Positions 16,734-26,386 of a stretch of DNA of 64,000 bases are shown here, piece after piece. Source of the DNA: Streptomyces sp. NBC_00654. GTDB taxonomy: Bacteria > Actinomycetota > Actinomycetes > Streptomycetales > Streptomycetaceae. The notes below the pieces were generated by a model. It searched no databases and had not been told where the DNA came from. It worked only from the letters and a program-made list of their open reading frames with translations. Both the position numbers and the translations under genes were made by a program. The stretch spans positions 992,001 through 1,056,000 of the forward strand of contig NZ_JAPEOB010000003.1 in NCBI RefSeq assembly GCF_026341775.1, written 5' to 3'. The first letter of the stretch is position 1, and every line of letters begins with the position of its first letter.

Positions 16734-16749
16734 AGTGGACCAGACCACT
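16734..16749 (+). promoter_or_regulatory. DasR-like operator (dre) before msiK
   Basis: agtggaccagaccact differs at two of 16 positions from the DasR-responsive element agtggtctagaccact as I remember it. It lies just downstream of the predicted transcription start, where a GntR-family repressor would block elongation. DasR controls N-acetylglucosamine/chitin uptake, and MsiK energises the chitobiose importer, so the link is functionally sensible. Confidence 0.6.
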
Positions 16750-16800
16750 CCTTACTCGGATCGTCCGGCACGTTCCTGCCGGTGGAGGAGAAGAATCAGC

Positions 16801-17937
<1,137 letters not shown>

Positions 17938-17954
17938 TCCCGCACGCCGTACGC

Positions 17955-17987
17955 ACGGCCCCGCATCCTTCGAGGGTGCGGGGCCGT
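17955..17987 (+). terminator. msiK terminator
   Basis: Arms acggccccgcatcc and gggtgcggggccgt (one G-T pair) enclose ttcga, 17 bases after the msiK stop. Confidence 0.75.
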
Positions 17988-18160
17988 TCGCGTCGTACGC
18001 GGCGTGCTCGCGTTTCGTTCGCGGATGGCTCGAAATACCCTGCCGGACGAGACATTTCCCCCCGGTCCGTCAACCGCTAATTCGAATGACCGCCTCGAAC
18101 CATCCCTCACATGAGTGACGGAATGTCGTCAATTCCTCACTCCCCGCTACGCTCGCCTGC

Positions 18161-18574
18161 GTGACCCACACCGCGCGCCGAATCGGCCGAACTCTCGCTC
18201 TCGTCCTGCCCGTCGTCATGGTTCTCTCCGGAACCCTCGCGGTGACCCGCGTTCCGTGGGCGGCGCAGAACAACGAATCCCCGTTGCTGGCCGCCGCTTC
18301 GGAGACCATCTCCAAGCGCGCCAAGCCGCGTGCCCCGCAGGACGTCCTGCGCGACAAGCTGCTCGTGGAACTCCAGGAGAAGGACCCGGCCGCCGCGCTG
18401 ACCGATCTCCAGCGCGCCGTCGAACAGCGCCCCTCGCTCGCCCAGCACTGCATGTCCATCGCCAAGGCGCTGGGCAAGGCGGCCGTCGAGCAGTACGGCC
18501 CGACGCGCGCCCACCGCTTCTCCCGCCCGGTCTGCGACACCTCGTTCGCCTCGGGTGTTGCACAGTTCAGCTGA
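18161..18574 (+). CDS. Small exported conserved protein
   Basis: 137-aa protein starting at GTG. The N-terminus MTHTARRIGRTLALVLPVVM is a twin-Arg-flavoured hydrophobic signal or anchor. The rest is helical with two cysteines in QHCMSIAKALGKAAVEQYG and FSRPVCDTSFASGVAQF that could pair outside the cell. No domain recognised. It precedes a nucleotidyltransferase gene by 35 bases and may be co-transcribed with it. Function unknown. Confidence 0.75.
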   Translation: MTHTARRIGRTLALVLPVVMVLSGTLAVTRVPWAAQNNESPLLAAASETISKRAKPRAPQDVLRDKLLVELQEKDPAAALTDLQRAVEQRPSLAQHCMSIAKALGKAAVEQYGPTRAHRFSRPVCDTSFASGVAQFS

Positions 18575-18609
18575 GCCGGACCGTACGGGCACCGCATATC
18601 GTGCCTGAC

Positions 18610-19326
18610 ATGCATACGTATCCGACGCAGGCAGTGATCCTGGCGGGTGGCCAGGGCTCGCGACTGCGCCCGTACACCGATGACCGCCCCAAGCCGATGG
18701 TCGAGATCCCCGGAACCGGGACCCCGATCATCGGCCATCAGCTTTCCTGGCTGGCCGCCGAGGGCGTCACCGACGCCGTGGTCTCCTGCGGCCATCTCGC
18801 CGAGGTCCTCCAGGAGTGGCTGGCCTCGGCCGATCTCCCGCTGCGCGTCACGACCGTCGTCGAGACGGAGCCGCTCGGCCGCGGCGGTGGCCTGAAGTAC
18901 GCGGCGGCGCGGCTGCCCGCCCCGGGGCAGCCCTGGTACGCCACCAACGGCGACATCTGGACGCGCTTCTCCCTGCGCGAGATGGCCGCCTTCCACGCCG
19001 AGCGCGACGCCACGGCGACCCTGGCGCTGGCCCGGCCCCGGATTCCCTGGGGCGCGGTGGAGACGGACGCGTTCGGGCACATCACGGACTTCATCGAGTC
19101 GCCGCCCTCGCCGTATCTGATCAACGCGGGCGTGTACGTGTTCTCGCCCGCGTTCACGGAGCTGCTGCCCGACCGGGGCGACCACGAGCGGACGACGTTC
19201 CCCCGGCTGGCCCGGGAACGCAGCCTCGCCGGGTACCCGCTGCCGCACGGGGCCTACTGGCGCGCGATCGACACCGCGAAGGACCTCACCGAGGCCGCGA
19301 AGGAACTCGGCGCCCAGACGGGCTGA
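18610..19326 (+). CDS. Sugar-nucleotide pyrophosphorylase-like nucleotidyltransferase
   Basis: 238-aa NTP transferase fold protein with the signature VILAGGQGSRLRPYTDDRPK (residues 8-27), the metal/sugar-binding WYATNGDIWTRF, and the late motif YWRAIDTAKDLTEA. Similar to RfbA/GlmU N-domains and mannose-1-phosphate guanylyltransferases, but it lacks a C-terminal hexapeptide domain. It activates a sugar phosphate with an NTP; the sugar is unknown. ATG at 18610 is used; a GTG three codons earlier is possible. Confidence 0.88.
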   Translation: MHTYPTQAVILAGGQGSRLRPYTDDRPKPMVEIPGTGTPIIGHQLSWLAAEGVTDAVVSCGHLAEVLQEWLASADLPLRVTTVVETEPLGRGGGLKYAAARLPAPGQPWYATNGDIWTRFSLREMAAFHAERDATATLALARPRIPWGAVETDAFGHITDFIESPPSPYLINAGVYVFSPAFTELLPDRGDHERTTFPRLARERSLAGYPLPHGAYWRAIDTAKDLTEAAKELGAQTG

Positions 19327-19368
19327 CAGAGCCGCGGAGGGGGGTCGCGCGGAGGACCCCGCGCGGAG

Positions 19369-19411
19369 AGCTGCTCAGAAAGCTGCGGAAAGCTGCTCAG
19401 AAAGCTACGGA
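19369..19411. repeat. Tandem 22-bp duplication
   Basis: agctgctcagaaagctgcgg and a second copy with one change (ctacgg) lie head-to-tail just before the terminator at 19426. Intergenic, probably replication slippage. Confidence 0.8.
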
Positions 19412-19425
19412 GAGGGCGGCGCGCA

Positions 19426-19459
19426 GAGGGGCGGGCACCGGATTCGGTGCCCGCCCCTC
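19426..19459. terminator. Bidirectional terminator
   Basis: Perfect 15-base arms gaggggcgggcaccg and cggtgcccgcccctc around gatt, between the convergent nucleotidyltransferase and DoxX genes. Confidence 0.8.
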
Positions 19460-19504
19460 GCTCTGGCGCTGTGTCCGCCGTCCTGCCGGTGGCAGTCCCG
19501 CCCG

Positions 19505-21112
19505 TCAGCCGAGCAGGCCGCCGATCGGGTTCCGGCCGGCGCCGCCCGAGCCACCGCCGCCGTCGCCGCCGGACGAGCCGCCGCTGTCCGAACCGCCGCC
19601 GGTGGAGCCGCCGCCCGTTCCGGTGGAACCGGAGGACGTCGGGCCCGCGCTGCTGGACGGGGGCTGCTGCGGGGTCGTCTGCTGCGGGGGCTGCTGGCCG
19701 GTGCCCTGGGTCTGGCTGGGCTGGGTTCCCGCCCCGGCCGCGTTCCCCGATTCGCGGACGCTGTCCGTGCCCGGTGTGGACTCCTTGCTGGACGGCGTCG
19801 AGGCGGCACCGGAGCGGGAGGGCTGGGGGTGCCGCTCGTCAGGGGTGCGGGAGGCCTTCCGCCCGCCGGTGGACTCGCCGGGCAGCGGCATGCCGGGGAG
19901 CTGGTTGGTCGGGTTGTCGTGGGGGCCCGGGACGGTGACGACCTCGGTGGAGCGTACGGCGCCGCCGAGCATCGAGCCGATCAGCAGGGTGAGGCCGACG
20001 ACCACCGTGGCGACGACCGTGCCGCGCCGCAGCACACGACGGCGCAGGTCCCAGATCTCCGAGCGCGGGCCGAGCCTGCGCCAGGCCTCCCCGGCGAGGC
20101 GCGCGTCGACGGAGTAGACGGGCGCGCCCGCGATGATCAGCGGGCTCCACGCGGCCAGCATGATGATGTCGGGTGCGTCGTAGACGGCGACCGTGCGCCA
20201 GCTGACCGTGACCAGCAGGGCGGCGGAGAGCAGCGCTCCGACGACGGCGGAGACACGCTGCCAGAGGCCGAGGACGGTGAGGACACCGACGACGACCTGG
20301 AGGAAGGCGACGGTCAGGCCGGCGCCGACGGGGTGCGAGAGGGCGAAGTCGCGGAGGGGATCGGCCAGGGCCCAGGGGTGCAGCGAGTTCAGCCACTTGA
20401 CCATGGAGCCGCGCTCGCCGCCGTCGAAGTAGACGGGGTCGCACAGCTTGCCCATGCCGGCGTAGATGGAGATGAACCCGAGCAGGACGCGCATCGGGAG
20501 CAGCACGACGCCCAGATTCATCCGGCGGCCGGGGTAATAGGCGTGCCGGACCGGGTCGTTGCCGTGGCGGCGGTCCCGGGCGGCGGGGCTGTCGTCGTAC
20601 TCGTCGTCGTAACCCCCGGGTCCGCCCGGCCCGTCCGGCCCGTCGTCGACCGGATCGAACGCCCCGACGGCCTGCCGCATCGGCGGGAGCAGCGGCCCGC
20701 TGCCGTGTCCGGGCCTCGGCGGCGTCAGTACGGGGTTGGGCTGGGTCTCGTCGAGGCGCGGGATGACCTGCGTCGCCGCACGGCCGTCCCCGAACTCCCC
20801 GCCCAGTCCGCCGTCGAACTGTCCGGCGGTGGAATTGCGTACGGCCTGGAGGAGGCCGGTGGCCCCCGGGTCACCCGGGGCGGACCTCCCGCTCCAGACG
20901 ACGGGCGCCCGCCGACGGCCGCCGGAGCCGCTCATGGCGGGGATGCGGGCCGTGCCCACGGGGGCACCGCGCAGCCGTGTGCGCTGGCCCGGGGCGAGCT
21001 GCACCCGGAAGCTGGCGTGGTTGACGATGACCTGCGCGGGGTCGCTGTCCACCTTGGTCATGCTCAGGGCGGGTTGCTCGTCGAACCGAGGCGTTCTGGT
21101 GTCCACACTCAT
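19505..21112 (-). CDS. DoxX-family membrane protein with long low-complexity tails
   Basis: 535-aa protein. Residues 1 to about 195 form a soluble, disordered N-terminus (Pro/Gly/Asp-rich, ending YDDEYDDSPAARDRRHG). About residues 200-350 form the four-helix DoxX core (RVLLGFISIYAGMGKL, GAGLTVAFLQVVVGVLTVLG, WSPLIIAGAPVYSVDAR). One more helix (VVATVVVGLTLLIGSMLGG) is followed by an extracellular Ser/Pro/Gln/Gly-rich tail ending in a glycine run. DoxX proteins take part in respiratory or thiol redox balance in actinobacteria (with SodA/SseA in mycobacteria). Inverted repeats just upstream may be regulatory. Confidence 0.85.
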   Translation of the reverse strand: MSVDTRTPRFDEQPALSMTKVDSDPAQVIVNHASFRVQLAPGQRTRLRGAPVGTARIPAMSGSGGRRRAPVVWSGRSAPGDPGATGLLQAVRNSTAGQFDGGLGGEFGDGRAATQVIPRLDETQPNPVLTPPRPGHGSGPLLPPMRQAVGAFDPVDDGPDGPGGPGGYDDEYDDSPAARDRRHGNDPVRHAYYPGRRMNLGVVLLPMRVLLGFISIYAGMGKLCDPVYFDGGERGSMVKWLNSLHPWALADPLRDFALSHPVGAGLTVAFLQVVVGVLTVLGLWQRVSAVVGALLSAALLVTVSWRTVAVYDAPDIIMLAAWSPLIIAGAPVYSVDARLAGEAWRRLGPRSEIWDLRRRVLRRGTVVATVVVGLTLLIGSMLGGAVRSTEVVTVPGPHDNPTNQLPGMPLPGESTGGRKASRTPDERHPQPSRSGAASTPSSKESTPGTDSVRESGNAAGAGTQPSQTQGTGQQPPQQTTPQQPPSSSAGPTSSGSTGTGGGSTGGGSDSGGSSGGDGGGGSGGAGRNPIGGLLG

Positions 21113-21143
21113 CTAACCGAGTGATGTGTGGTTAGGACACTGC

Positions 21144-21177
21144 CTTGACGGGCCCGATGTGTCCGAGACCCGTCAAG
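21144..21177. promoter_or_regulatory. Inverted repeat upstream of doxX-like gene
   Basis: Arms cttgacggg (21144-21152) and cccgtcaag (21169-21177) are perfect complements 16 bases apart, 31 bases before the DoxX start. A second pair, ctaacc (21113-21118) and ggttag (21130-21135), lies against the start codon. Either could be an operator; neither matches a regulator site I know. Confidence 0.4.
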
Positions 21178-21277
21178 ATCGTGCCAAACTCGGGCATCTA
21201 GGAACTGTGTTCGGCGCGTCAGGCCCGACGCGGCGCGCGGGGCCGGGTCCGGCACACGGGCCCGGGTCCCCCGCGTC

Positions 21278-21312
21278 GGTTCCGGCCCCGTGACACGTAC
21301 GGGGCCGGAACC
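21278..21312 (-). terminator. rlmB terminator
   Basis: Perfect 14-base arms ggttccggccccgt and acggggccggaacc around gacacgt, 16 bases downstream of the rlmB stop. Confidence 0.8.
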
Positions 21313-21328
21313 AGGGAACGCGGTGGGC

Positions 21329-22285
21329 TCACGCCCGGCGGCGCGCCACCTCGTACAGCACGATGCCCGCCGCGACACCGGCGTTCAGCGACTCGGCGCC
21401 GCCCGGCATCGAGATCCGGACCCGGTAGTCGCAGGTCTCGCCGACGAGGCGGCCCAGGCCCTTGCCCTCGCTTCCGATCACGATGACGACCGGACCGGCC
21501 AGCTGCTCCAGGTCCTCGACCGTGTGCTCGCCGTCGGCGGCCAGACCCACGACGGTGAGGCCCGCCTTCTGGTAGCCCTCCAGGGCGCGGGTCAGGTTGG
21601 TGACGCGGGAGACCGGTGTACGGGCCGCCGTGCCGGCCGAGGACTTCCACGCACCGGCGGTCATACCGGCCGCGCGGCGCTCGGGGACGACCACGCCGTG
21701 GCCGCCGAACGCGGAGACGGAGCGGACGATCGCGCCGAGGTTGCGCGGGTCGGTGACGCCGTCGAGGGCCACGATCAGCGGGTCCTCGTTGTTGTCGTAC
21801 GCGGCCTTGGTGAGGTCCTCCGGGTGCGCGTACTCGTACGGCGGGACCTGGAGGACGAGGCCCTGGTGGTTCAGGCCGTTCGTCATCCGGTCCAGCTCGG
21901 GGCGCGGGGCCTCCATCAGGTTGATGTTGCCGCGCTCGCCCGCGAGCTTGAGGCAGTCGCGGACCCGCTCGTCGTTGTCGATGTACTGCTGGACGTACAG
22001 GGTGACCGCGGGGACGCCGTCGCGCAGGGCCTCGTAGACCGGGTTGCGGCCGACCACCATCTCCGAGGTGCCCTTGACGCCACCGCGCCGGGGCGCGGGG
22101 CGGCGGGCGGCGGCCTGCTTGGCCTGGGCGTTGGCCACCCGGTTCTTCTTGTGTCCCTTGCGGGCGGAGGCGGGCGGCGTCGGTCCCTTGCCTTCGAGAC
22201 CACGGCGTCGCTGGCCACCGCTGCCGACCTGCATGCCCTTCTTGTTGGACGTGCGGCGGTTCCTGCGCTGGCTGTTCCCGGCCAT
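21329..22285 (-). CDS. rlmB: 23S rRNA (guanosine-2'-O-)-methyltransferase RlmB-like
   Basis: 318-aa SpoU/TrmH-family methyltransferase with SAM in a deep trefoil knot. The basic N-terminal tail (MAGNSQRRNRRTSNKKGMQV) is typical of actinobacterial members. A substrate-binding domain (MVVGRNPVYEALRDGVPAVT) leads to the SPOUT motifs 1-3: TDPRNLGAIVRSVSAFGGHG, VIVIGSEGKGLGRLV, ESLNAGVAAGIVLYEVARR. It methylates a ribose in 23S rRNA, probably G2251 (E. coli numbering). Downstream of cysS on the same strand as in many actinobacteria, but a hairpin separates them. Confidence 0.93.
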   Translation of the reverse strand: MAGNSQRRNRRTSNKKGMQVGSGGQRRRGLEGKGPTPPASARKGHKKNRVANAQAKQAAARRPAPRRGGVKGTSEMVVGRNPVYEALRDGVPAVTLYVQQYIDNDERVRDCLKLAGERGNINLMEAPRPELDRMTNGLNHQGLVLQVPPYEYAHPEDLTKAAYDNNEDPLIVALDGVTDPRNLGAIVRSVSAFGGHGVVVPERRAAGMTAGAWKSSAGTAARTPVSRVTNLTRALEGYQKAGLTVVGLAADGEHTVEDLEQLAGPVVIVIGSEGKGLGRLVGETCDYRVRISMPGGAESLNAGVAAGIVLYEVARRRA

Positions 22286-22326
22286 GACCTACCTGTTTCG
22301 TTGCTTCAGAAGTACGTACGTAATGA

Positions 22327-22360
22327 AAGTGTGCCGCCCGGACGGCCGGGCGGCACATTT
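22327..22360 (-). terminator. cysS terminator
   Basis: Core arms tgtgccgcccgg and ccgggcggcaca around acgg, extended by A-T pairs, with a modest T-rich run (ctttcattac) on the transcript side. It partly insulates rlmB from cysS. Confidence 0.75.
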
Positions 22361-22392
22361 GCGCCGGTCAGGCCGGTGCCGAGAGGGGGTGC

Positions 22393-23793
22393 TCAGCGCG
22401 GTCCGAGCGTCCACCGGGGGCCGCTGGGGCTGTCCTCGATGATGAGACCGGACTGGTTGAGCTGGTCGCGGATGGCGTCGGCGGCGGCCCAGTCCTTGCG
22501 GACGCGCGCCGACTGGCGCTGGTCGAGGACGAGGCGTACGAGCGTGTCGACGACACCGTGCAGGTCCTCGCCGCGGTCCGCCTCCCCCGCCCAGTGCGGG
22601 TCGAGCGGGTCGAGGCCGAGCACACCGAGCATGGCCCGGACCTCGGCGAGGCGGGCGACGGCGGCTTCCTTGTCGTCGGCGGCGAGGGCGGAATTGCCCT
22701 GCCGGACGGTGGTGTGGACGATCGCGAGCGCCTGCGGCACGCCCAGGTCGTCGTCCATCGCCTCGGCGAACGCGGGCGGCACCTCGGTGGCGGGGGGCAC
22801 GGTCTCCCCGGCCTTCTCGGTGACCCGCTGGACGAAGCCCTCGATCCGCGCGAACGCGGACTCGGCCTCGCGCAGTGCCTCCTCGCTGTACTCGATCATC
22901 GACCGGTAGTGCGGGGTGCCGAGGTAGTAGCGCAGCACGATGGGGCGCCAGGCCTTGACCATCTCGCTGACCAGCACGGAGTTGCCCAGCGACTTCGACA
23001 TCTTCTCGCCGGACATGGTGACCCAGCCGTTGTGCACCCAGTACTTGGCGAACTCGTCGCCGAAGGCCTTGGCCTGGGCGATCTCGTTCTCGTGGTGCGG
23101 GAAGATCAGGTCGATGCCGCCGCCGTGGATGTCGAAGGCGGTGCCGAGGTACTTGTGCGCCATCGCGGAGCACTCCAGGTGCCAGCCGGGACGGCCGCGG
23201 CCCCACGGGGTGGGCCAGCTGGGCTCGCCCGGCTTGCTCGCCTTCCACATGGCGAAGTCGCGCTGGTCGCGCTTGCCGGTCTCGCCCTCGCCGGTGGGCT
23301 GGCGCAGGTCGTCCAGGTCCTGGTTGGACAGCTCCAGGTAGCCGGGGAAGGAGCGGACGTCGAAGTAGACGTTGCCGTCGGCCGCATAGGCGTGCCCGCG
23401 CTCGATCAGGCCGCTCATCATCTCGATCATCTCGGTGATGTGGCCGGTGGCGCGCGGTTCGTACGTGGGCGGGAGGCAGCCGAGCGCGTCGTAGCCGTCG
23501 TTGAACGCGCGCTCGTTCTCGTAGCCGATCGACCACCAGGGGCGGCCCTGCTCGGCCGACTTGCTGATGATCTTGTCGTCGATGTCGGTGACGTTCCGGA
23601 CGAACGTGACGTCGTAGCCGCGGTAGGTGAACCAGCGGCGCATGATGTCGAAGTTCAGCCCCGACCGGATGTGCCCGATGTGGGGGGCCGCCTGGACAGT
23701 GGCGCCACAGAGGTAGATCGAGACACAGCCCGCTGTGAGCGGGACGAAGTCACGGATCTGCCGGGCGCTGGTGTCATGCAGGCGAATAGTCAC
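22393..23793 (-). CDS. cysS: Cysteinyl-tRNA synthetase
   Basis: 466-aa class I synthetase charging tRNA-Cys, starting at GTG. Zinc/substrate Cys29 in YLCGATVQ, the HIGH motif at 38-41 (APHIGHIRSG), the ERGHAYAADGNVYFDVRSFP segment, and KMSKS at 264-268 (SGEKMSKSLGNS). Length and motif order are normal for CysS rather than the related mycothiol ligase MshC. Essential core gene; it also supplies the cysteine-handling context shared with mshA elsewhere in the window. Confidence 0.96.
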   Translation of the reverse strand: MTIRLHDTSARQIRDFVPLTAGCVSIYLCGATVQAAPHIGHIRSGLNFDIMRRWFTYRGYDVTFVRNVTDIDDKIISKSAEQGRPWWSIGYENERAFNDGYDALGCLPPTYEPRATGHITEMIEMMSGLIERGHAYAADGNVYFDVRSFPGYLELSNQDLDDLRQPTGEGETGKRDQRDFAMWKASKPGEPSWPTPWGRGRPGWHLECSAMAHKYLGTAFDIHGGGIDLIFPHHENEIAQAKAFGDEFAKYWVHNGWVTMSGEKMSKSLGNSVLVSEMVKAWRPIVLRYYLGTPHYRSMIEYSEEALREAESAFARIEGFVQRVTEKAGETVPPATEVPPAFAEAMDDDLGVPQALAIVHTTVRQGNSALAADDKEAAVARLAEVRAMLGVLGLDPLDPHWAGEADRGEDLHGVVDTLVRLVLDQRQSARVRKDWAAADAIRDQLNQSGLIIEDSPSGPRWTLGPR

Positions 23794-23822
23794 GCCTCAA
23801 GGGTAGTAGGCCCGCACCAGTG

Positions 23823-23849
23823 CCCCGCGACCCCTTGGGGATCGCGGGG
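23823..23849 (-). terminator. Hairpin between PPOX gene and cysS
   Basis: ccccgcga-cccc pairs with gggg-tcgcgggg across tt, with one bulged base. It lies 30 bases upstream of the cysS start, so it could end the PPOX transcript or act in the cysS leader. No T-box specifier features were seen. Confidence 0.5.
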
Positions 23850-23963
23850 ACAACTTTCTGATATTGGGATGTGCGGCGCCGGCCCGCGCGGACGGCCGGA
23901 GCGGGGTCCCGGCGGGCCGCGGGGCCGCCGCCGGAGCGGGCCGCAGGGCCGCCGGAGCTGGGC

Positions 23964-24368
23964 TCAGATGCGCCCGACGACCTTGCGCGGGGTGATCCGC
24001 ACGACCACCCGCGGGGCGTCGTCGACCGAGCTCGGGTTGAACTCCGCGTACTTCTTGCCGGTGTACTTCTGCGCGAGCTCGTTGATCAGCTCCTGGCCGC
24101 CGTCGGTGGTCACGGTCGCGGTGCCGCGGATCTCCGCGTACGCGTACGGGTTGTCGGCGGGCTGCACGACCACGGTGACGCGCGGGTCGCGGCGCAGGTT
24201 CTTCTCCTTGCGGCGGTCCAGGGTCGTCGAGATCAGGACGTCGTCGCCGTCCCGCTTCACCCATACCGGCGAGAGCTGCGGGCTGCCGTCGGGCTGGATG
24301 GTGGCGATGGTGACGAAGACGGGCGTGTCGAGCAGGTTCTTGAGGTCCTCGGAGAGTTCGGCGGTCAT
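23964..24368 (-). CDS. PPOX-class (F420/flavin) split-barrel oxidoreductase
   Basis: 134-aa flavin-reductase-like split barrel resembling Rv1155/PPOX-class F420-dependent enzymes. It starts MTAELSEDLKNLLDTPVFVT after a strong aggagg site and contains IATIQPDGSPQLSPVWVKRD, the KEKNLRRDPRVTVVV segment for the cofactor phosphate, and YAEIRGTATVTTDGGQ. It probably reduces a small molecule with F420H2 or FMN. It is a single short gene between cysS and the deletion scar at 24409. Confidence 0.88.
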   Translation of the reverse strand: MTAELSEDLKNLLDTPVFVTIATIQPDGSPQLSPVWVKRDGDDVLISTTLDRRKEKNLRRDPRVTVVVQPADNPYAYAEIRGTATVTTDGGQELINELAQKYTGKKYAEFNPSSVDDAPRVVVRITPRKVVGRI

Positions 24369-24664
24369 GGCGTACGTCCTCCTGATGGGCTGGCTGTCGG
24401 TTCCGCTCCTACCCGCCAACCACGGCAGGGTCCCGCTGCTTCCCGTTCCGGCCCGCCGGAAGGGTGAATGCCGGGGCGCCACCGCTCAGCGGGACGGCGG
24501 CGAGCACCGTCCACAGGACCGGCGGCCAGGACCACGGGGCGGGGCGGTAGCGGTCGGTGAGCGCGCCACCGACGACGAACAGGCCCTGCCGGCTGAAGGT
24601 AAAAGGCTGTCCCGGTGTGCCCCTCGGCCCGTGCACCGGTGTCCGCCGTGCCCGCGCCCGTCAT
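24369..24664 (-). pseudogene. Deletion scar: start of an ABC ATPase gene fused to unrelated coding
   Basis: A minus-strand ATG at 24664 overlaps the permease stop as ATGA, the usual coupling to a following ATPase gene. The reading frame begins MTGAGTADTGARAEGHTG and then loses protein character; no Walker motif follows. Another frame (24636-24409) reads RQGLFVVGGALTDRYRPAPW, resembling a membrane-transporter end. The simplest reading is that a deletion removed the ATPase gene(s) and most of the next gene. This rests on reading pattern only, not on alignment. Confidence 0.45.
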
Positions 24665-26382
24665 TCGGGAACCGCCGGCCCCCGGCCCCGTACCGCCGCC
24701 GAGGTCAGTACCGCGAGGGCCCCGAGGAGGGCGAGGGCGGCGGCGGGGGCGAGGACGGACCAGGGGGCCCGTTCCGCGTACGGCATGTTCTCGGACAGCA
24801 TCCGGCCCCACTCCGGCGCGGGGGCCTGGGTGCCCAGGCCGAGGAAGCCGAGGGAGGCGAGGGCCAGCGCGACGGCCGGGACGCGCAGGACCGCGTGCTG
24901 GACGACCGGGGGCAGGACGCCCGGCAGGACGTGGCGGCGCAGCCGATGCCATCGGCCGGCTCCGAGAGCGACGGCCGCGGCGACGTGCGGGGCGGCGCGC
25001 TCCTGGGCGTACAGCGCGCTGGTGTGGGCGGCGAGCGGGGCCCAGGCGACGGCGGCCACGGCCGCGGCGGCGCCCCAGGGGCCGGGGCCCGCGATACCCG
25101 CGACCACGAGGCCGGTCAGGACCGCGGGCAGCGCGTTGGCGGTCTCGGTGAGCGCTCCGGCGCGCAGCGCGCCGAGGACCAGGCCCAGCAGGAGGGTGAC
25201 GGCGCCGACGGCGACCGCCGTCAGGACGGTACGGGCGGCGCCGTGGCCGAGCCGGGCGAGAACGTCGCGGCCGAGCGAGTCGGTGCCCAGCGGATGCGCG
25301 GTGGACGGCGCGGCGAGGCGGACGGCGGCATCGACGTGGAGGGGATCGCGCAGCAGTCCGGCGACGGTCACCGCGACGAGGAGCACGGCCAGCAGTACGG
25401 CGGCCGCCGTGACGGGACGGCCCGCGGGCAGCGGAGGGCGGACGAGCGCGGGCAGGGCGCCGTCGGACAGGGCCCGGCCGAGGGCGGCGCGGGACGCGAG
25501 ACGGGCGGCCAGTCCGGCCGCGACACCCAGCAGGAGCAGCAGCAGGACGCAGGCCTGGAGGACCGGCAGGTCCTGGGCGAGGGCGGCGGCCAGGGCCGTA
25601 CCGCCCAGGCCCGGAATCGCGTACAGGGTCTCCACGGCGACGGCCCCGCCGGTGAGCCCGACGACGGTCAGGCCGAGCTGGGGCAGCAGCCCCGGCAGCG
25701 TACGGCGCAGGGCGTGCCGGGCGATGCGGCGTCCGGGCAGACCGGCCGCGGTCGCGGCACGGGCCCACGGTTCAGCGAACGCGGCGGGCAGCGCGTCGTC
25801 CAGCAGCCGCCCCAGGAGCGCGCCCGCCGGGATGCCCATGGCGAGGGCGGGCAGGACGAGCTGGTCCGGGGCGCCCCAGCCGAGCGCCGGGAACCAGCCG
25901 AGCTGTACGGCGACCACGGTGGCCAGGACCGCGGCGATCAGGAACTCCGGCAGCGCCGCGAGCACCGCCGCGCCCACCCCCGCCCGGTCCCGGCCGATCC
26001 GGCGCGCCGCCCCGCGCCGCAGGGTGCCCGCGCTCAGGGCGAGGGCGAGGACCACGGCGACGGCGAGCGAGACGCCCATCAGGGTGAGGGAGACGCCGAG
26101 CGCGGACGTCACGTCGGGGGCGACGGGCTGCCCGGAGACCCAGGATTCGCCGAGGTCACCGTGGAACAGCCCGCCGAGCCAGCCGCCGAGTACGTGCAGG
26201 GGTCCGCCGTCGAGCCCGGTCTCGGCGCGGATCGCGTCGAGCGTCTCGGGGGTGGGCGGCCGGTCGGCGTACCGGGCGTGCAGGATCGTCAGGGCCGGAT
26301 CGGTTCCGGTGAGCCGGGGCAGCAGCCCGATGACCGCGACGACGGCCAGAAGAGTGCCGAGCCGCCCCGCGAGGTACTTCAC
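24661..26382 (-). CDS. Fused DppB-DppC type ABC permease
   Basis: 573-aa permease (GTG start) in which two oligopeptide/nickel-type permeases are joined. Residues 1-290 resemble DppB (MKYLAGRLGTLLAVVAVIGL, GDLGESWVSGQPVAPDV, AVETLYAIPGLGGTALAAAL). Residues about 310-573 resemble DppC (TAHPLGTDSLGRDVLARLGHG, LALASLGFLGLGTQAPAPEWG). About 11 or 12 membrane helices. The EAA-type coupling loops are present, so it should engage an ATPase, yet no ATPase gene survives downstream. Separated by 4 bases from the binding-protein gene and thus in the same Zur-box operon. Confidence 0.88.
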   Translation of the reverse strand: MKYLAGRLGTLLAVVAVIGLLPRLTGTDPALTILHARYADRPPTPETLDAIRAETGLDGGPLHVLGGWLGGLFHGDLGESWVSGQPVAPDVTSALGVSLTLMGVSLAVAVVLALALSAGTLRRGAARRIGRDRAGVGAAVLAALPEFLIAAVLATVVAVQLGWFPALGWGAPDQLVLPALAMGIPAGALLGRLLDDALPAAFAEPWARAATAAGLPGRRIARHALRRTLPGLLPQLGLTVVGLTGGAVAVETLYAIPGLGGTALAAALAQDLPVLQACVLLLLLLGVAAGLAARLASRAALGRALSDGALPALVRPPLPAGRPVTAAAVLLAVLLVAVTVAGLLRDPLHVDAAVRLAAPSTAHPLGTDSLGRDVLARLGHGAARTVLTAVAVGAVTLLLGLVLGALRAGALTETANALPAVLTGLVVAGIAGPGPWGAAAAVAAVAWAPLAAHTSALYAQERAAPHVAAAVALGAGRWHRLRRHVLPGVLPPVVQHAVLRVPAVALALASLGFLGLGTQAPAPEWGRMLSENMPYAERAPWSVLAPAAALALLGALAVLTSAAVRGRGPAVPE

Positions 26383-26386
26383 CCGG

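Noticed and set aside
21113..21135. DmdR1-type iron box
   Set aside because: The arms run ctaacc...ggttag with a 11-base centre, opposite in order to the ttaggttaggctaacctaa iron box as I remember it.
23794..23963. T-box leader for cysS
   Set aside because: One GC hairpin is present, but there is no T-box sequence or specifier loop.
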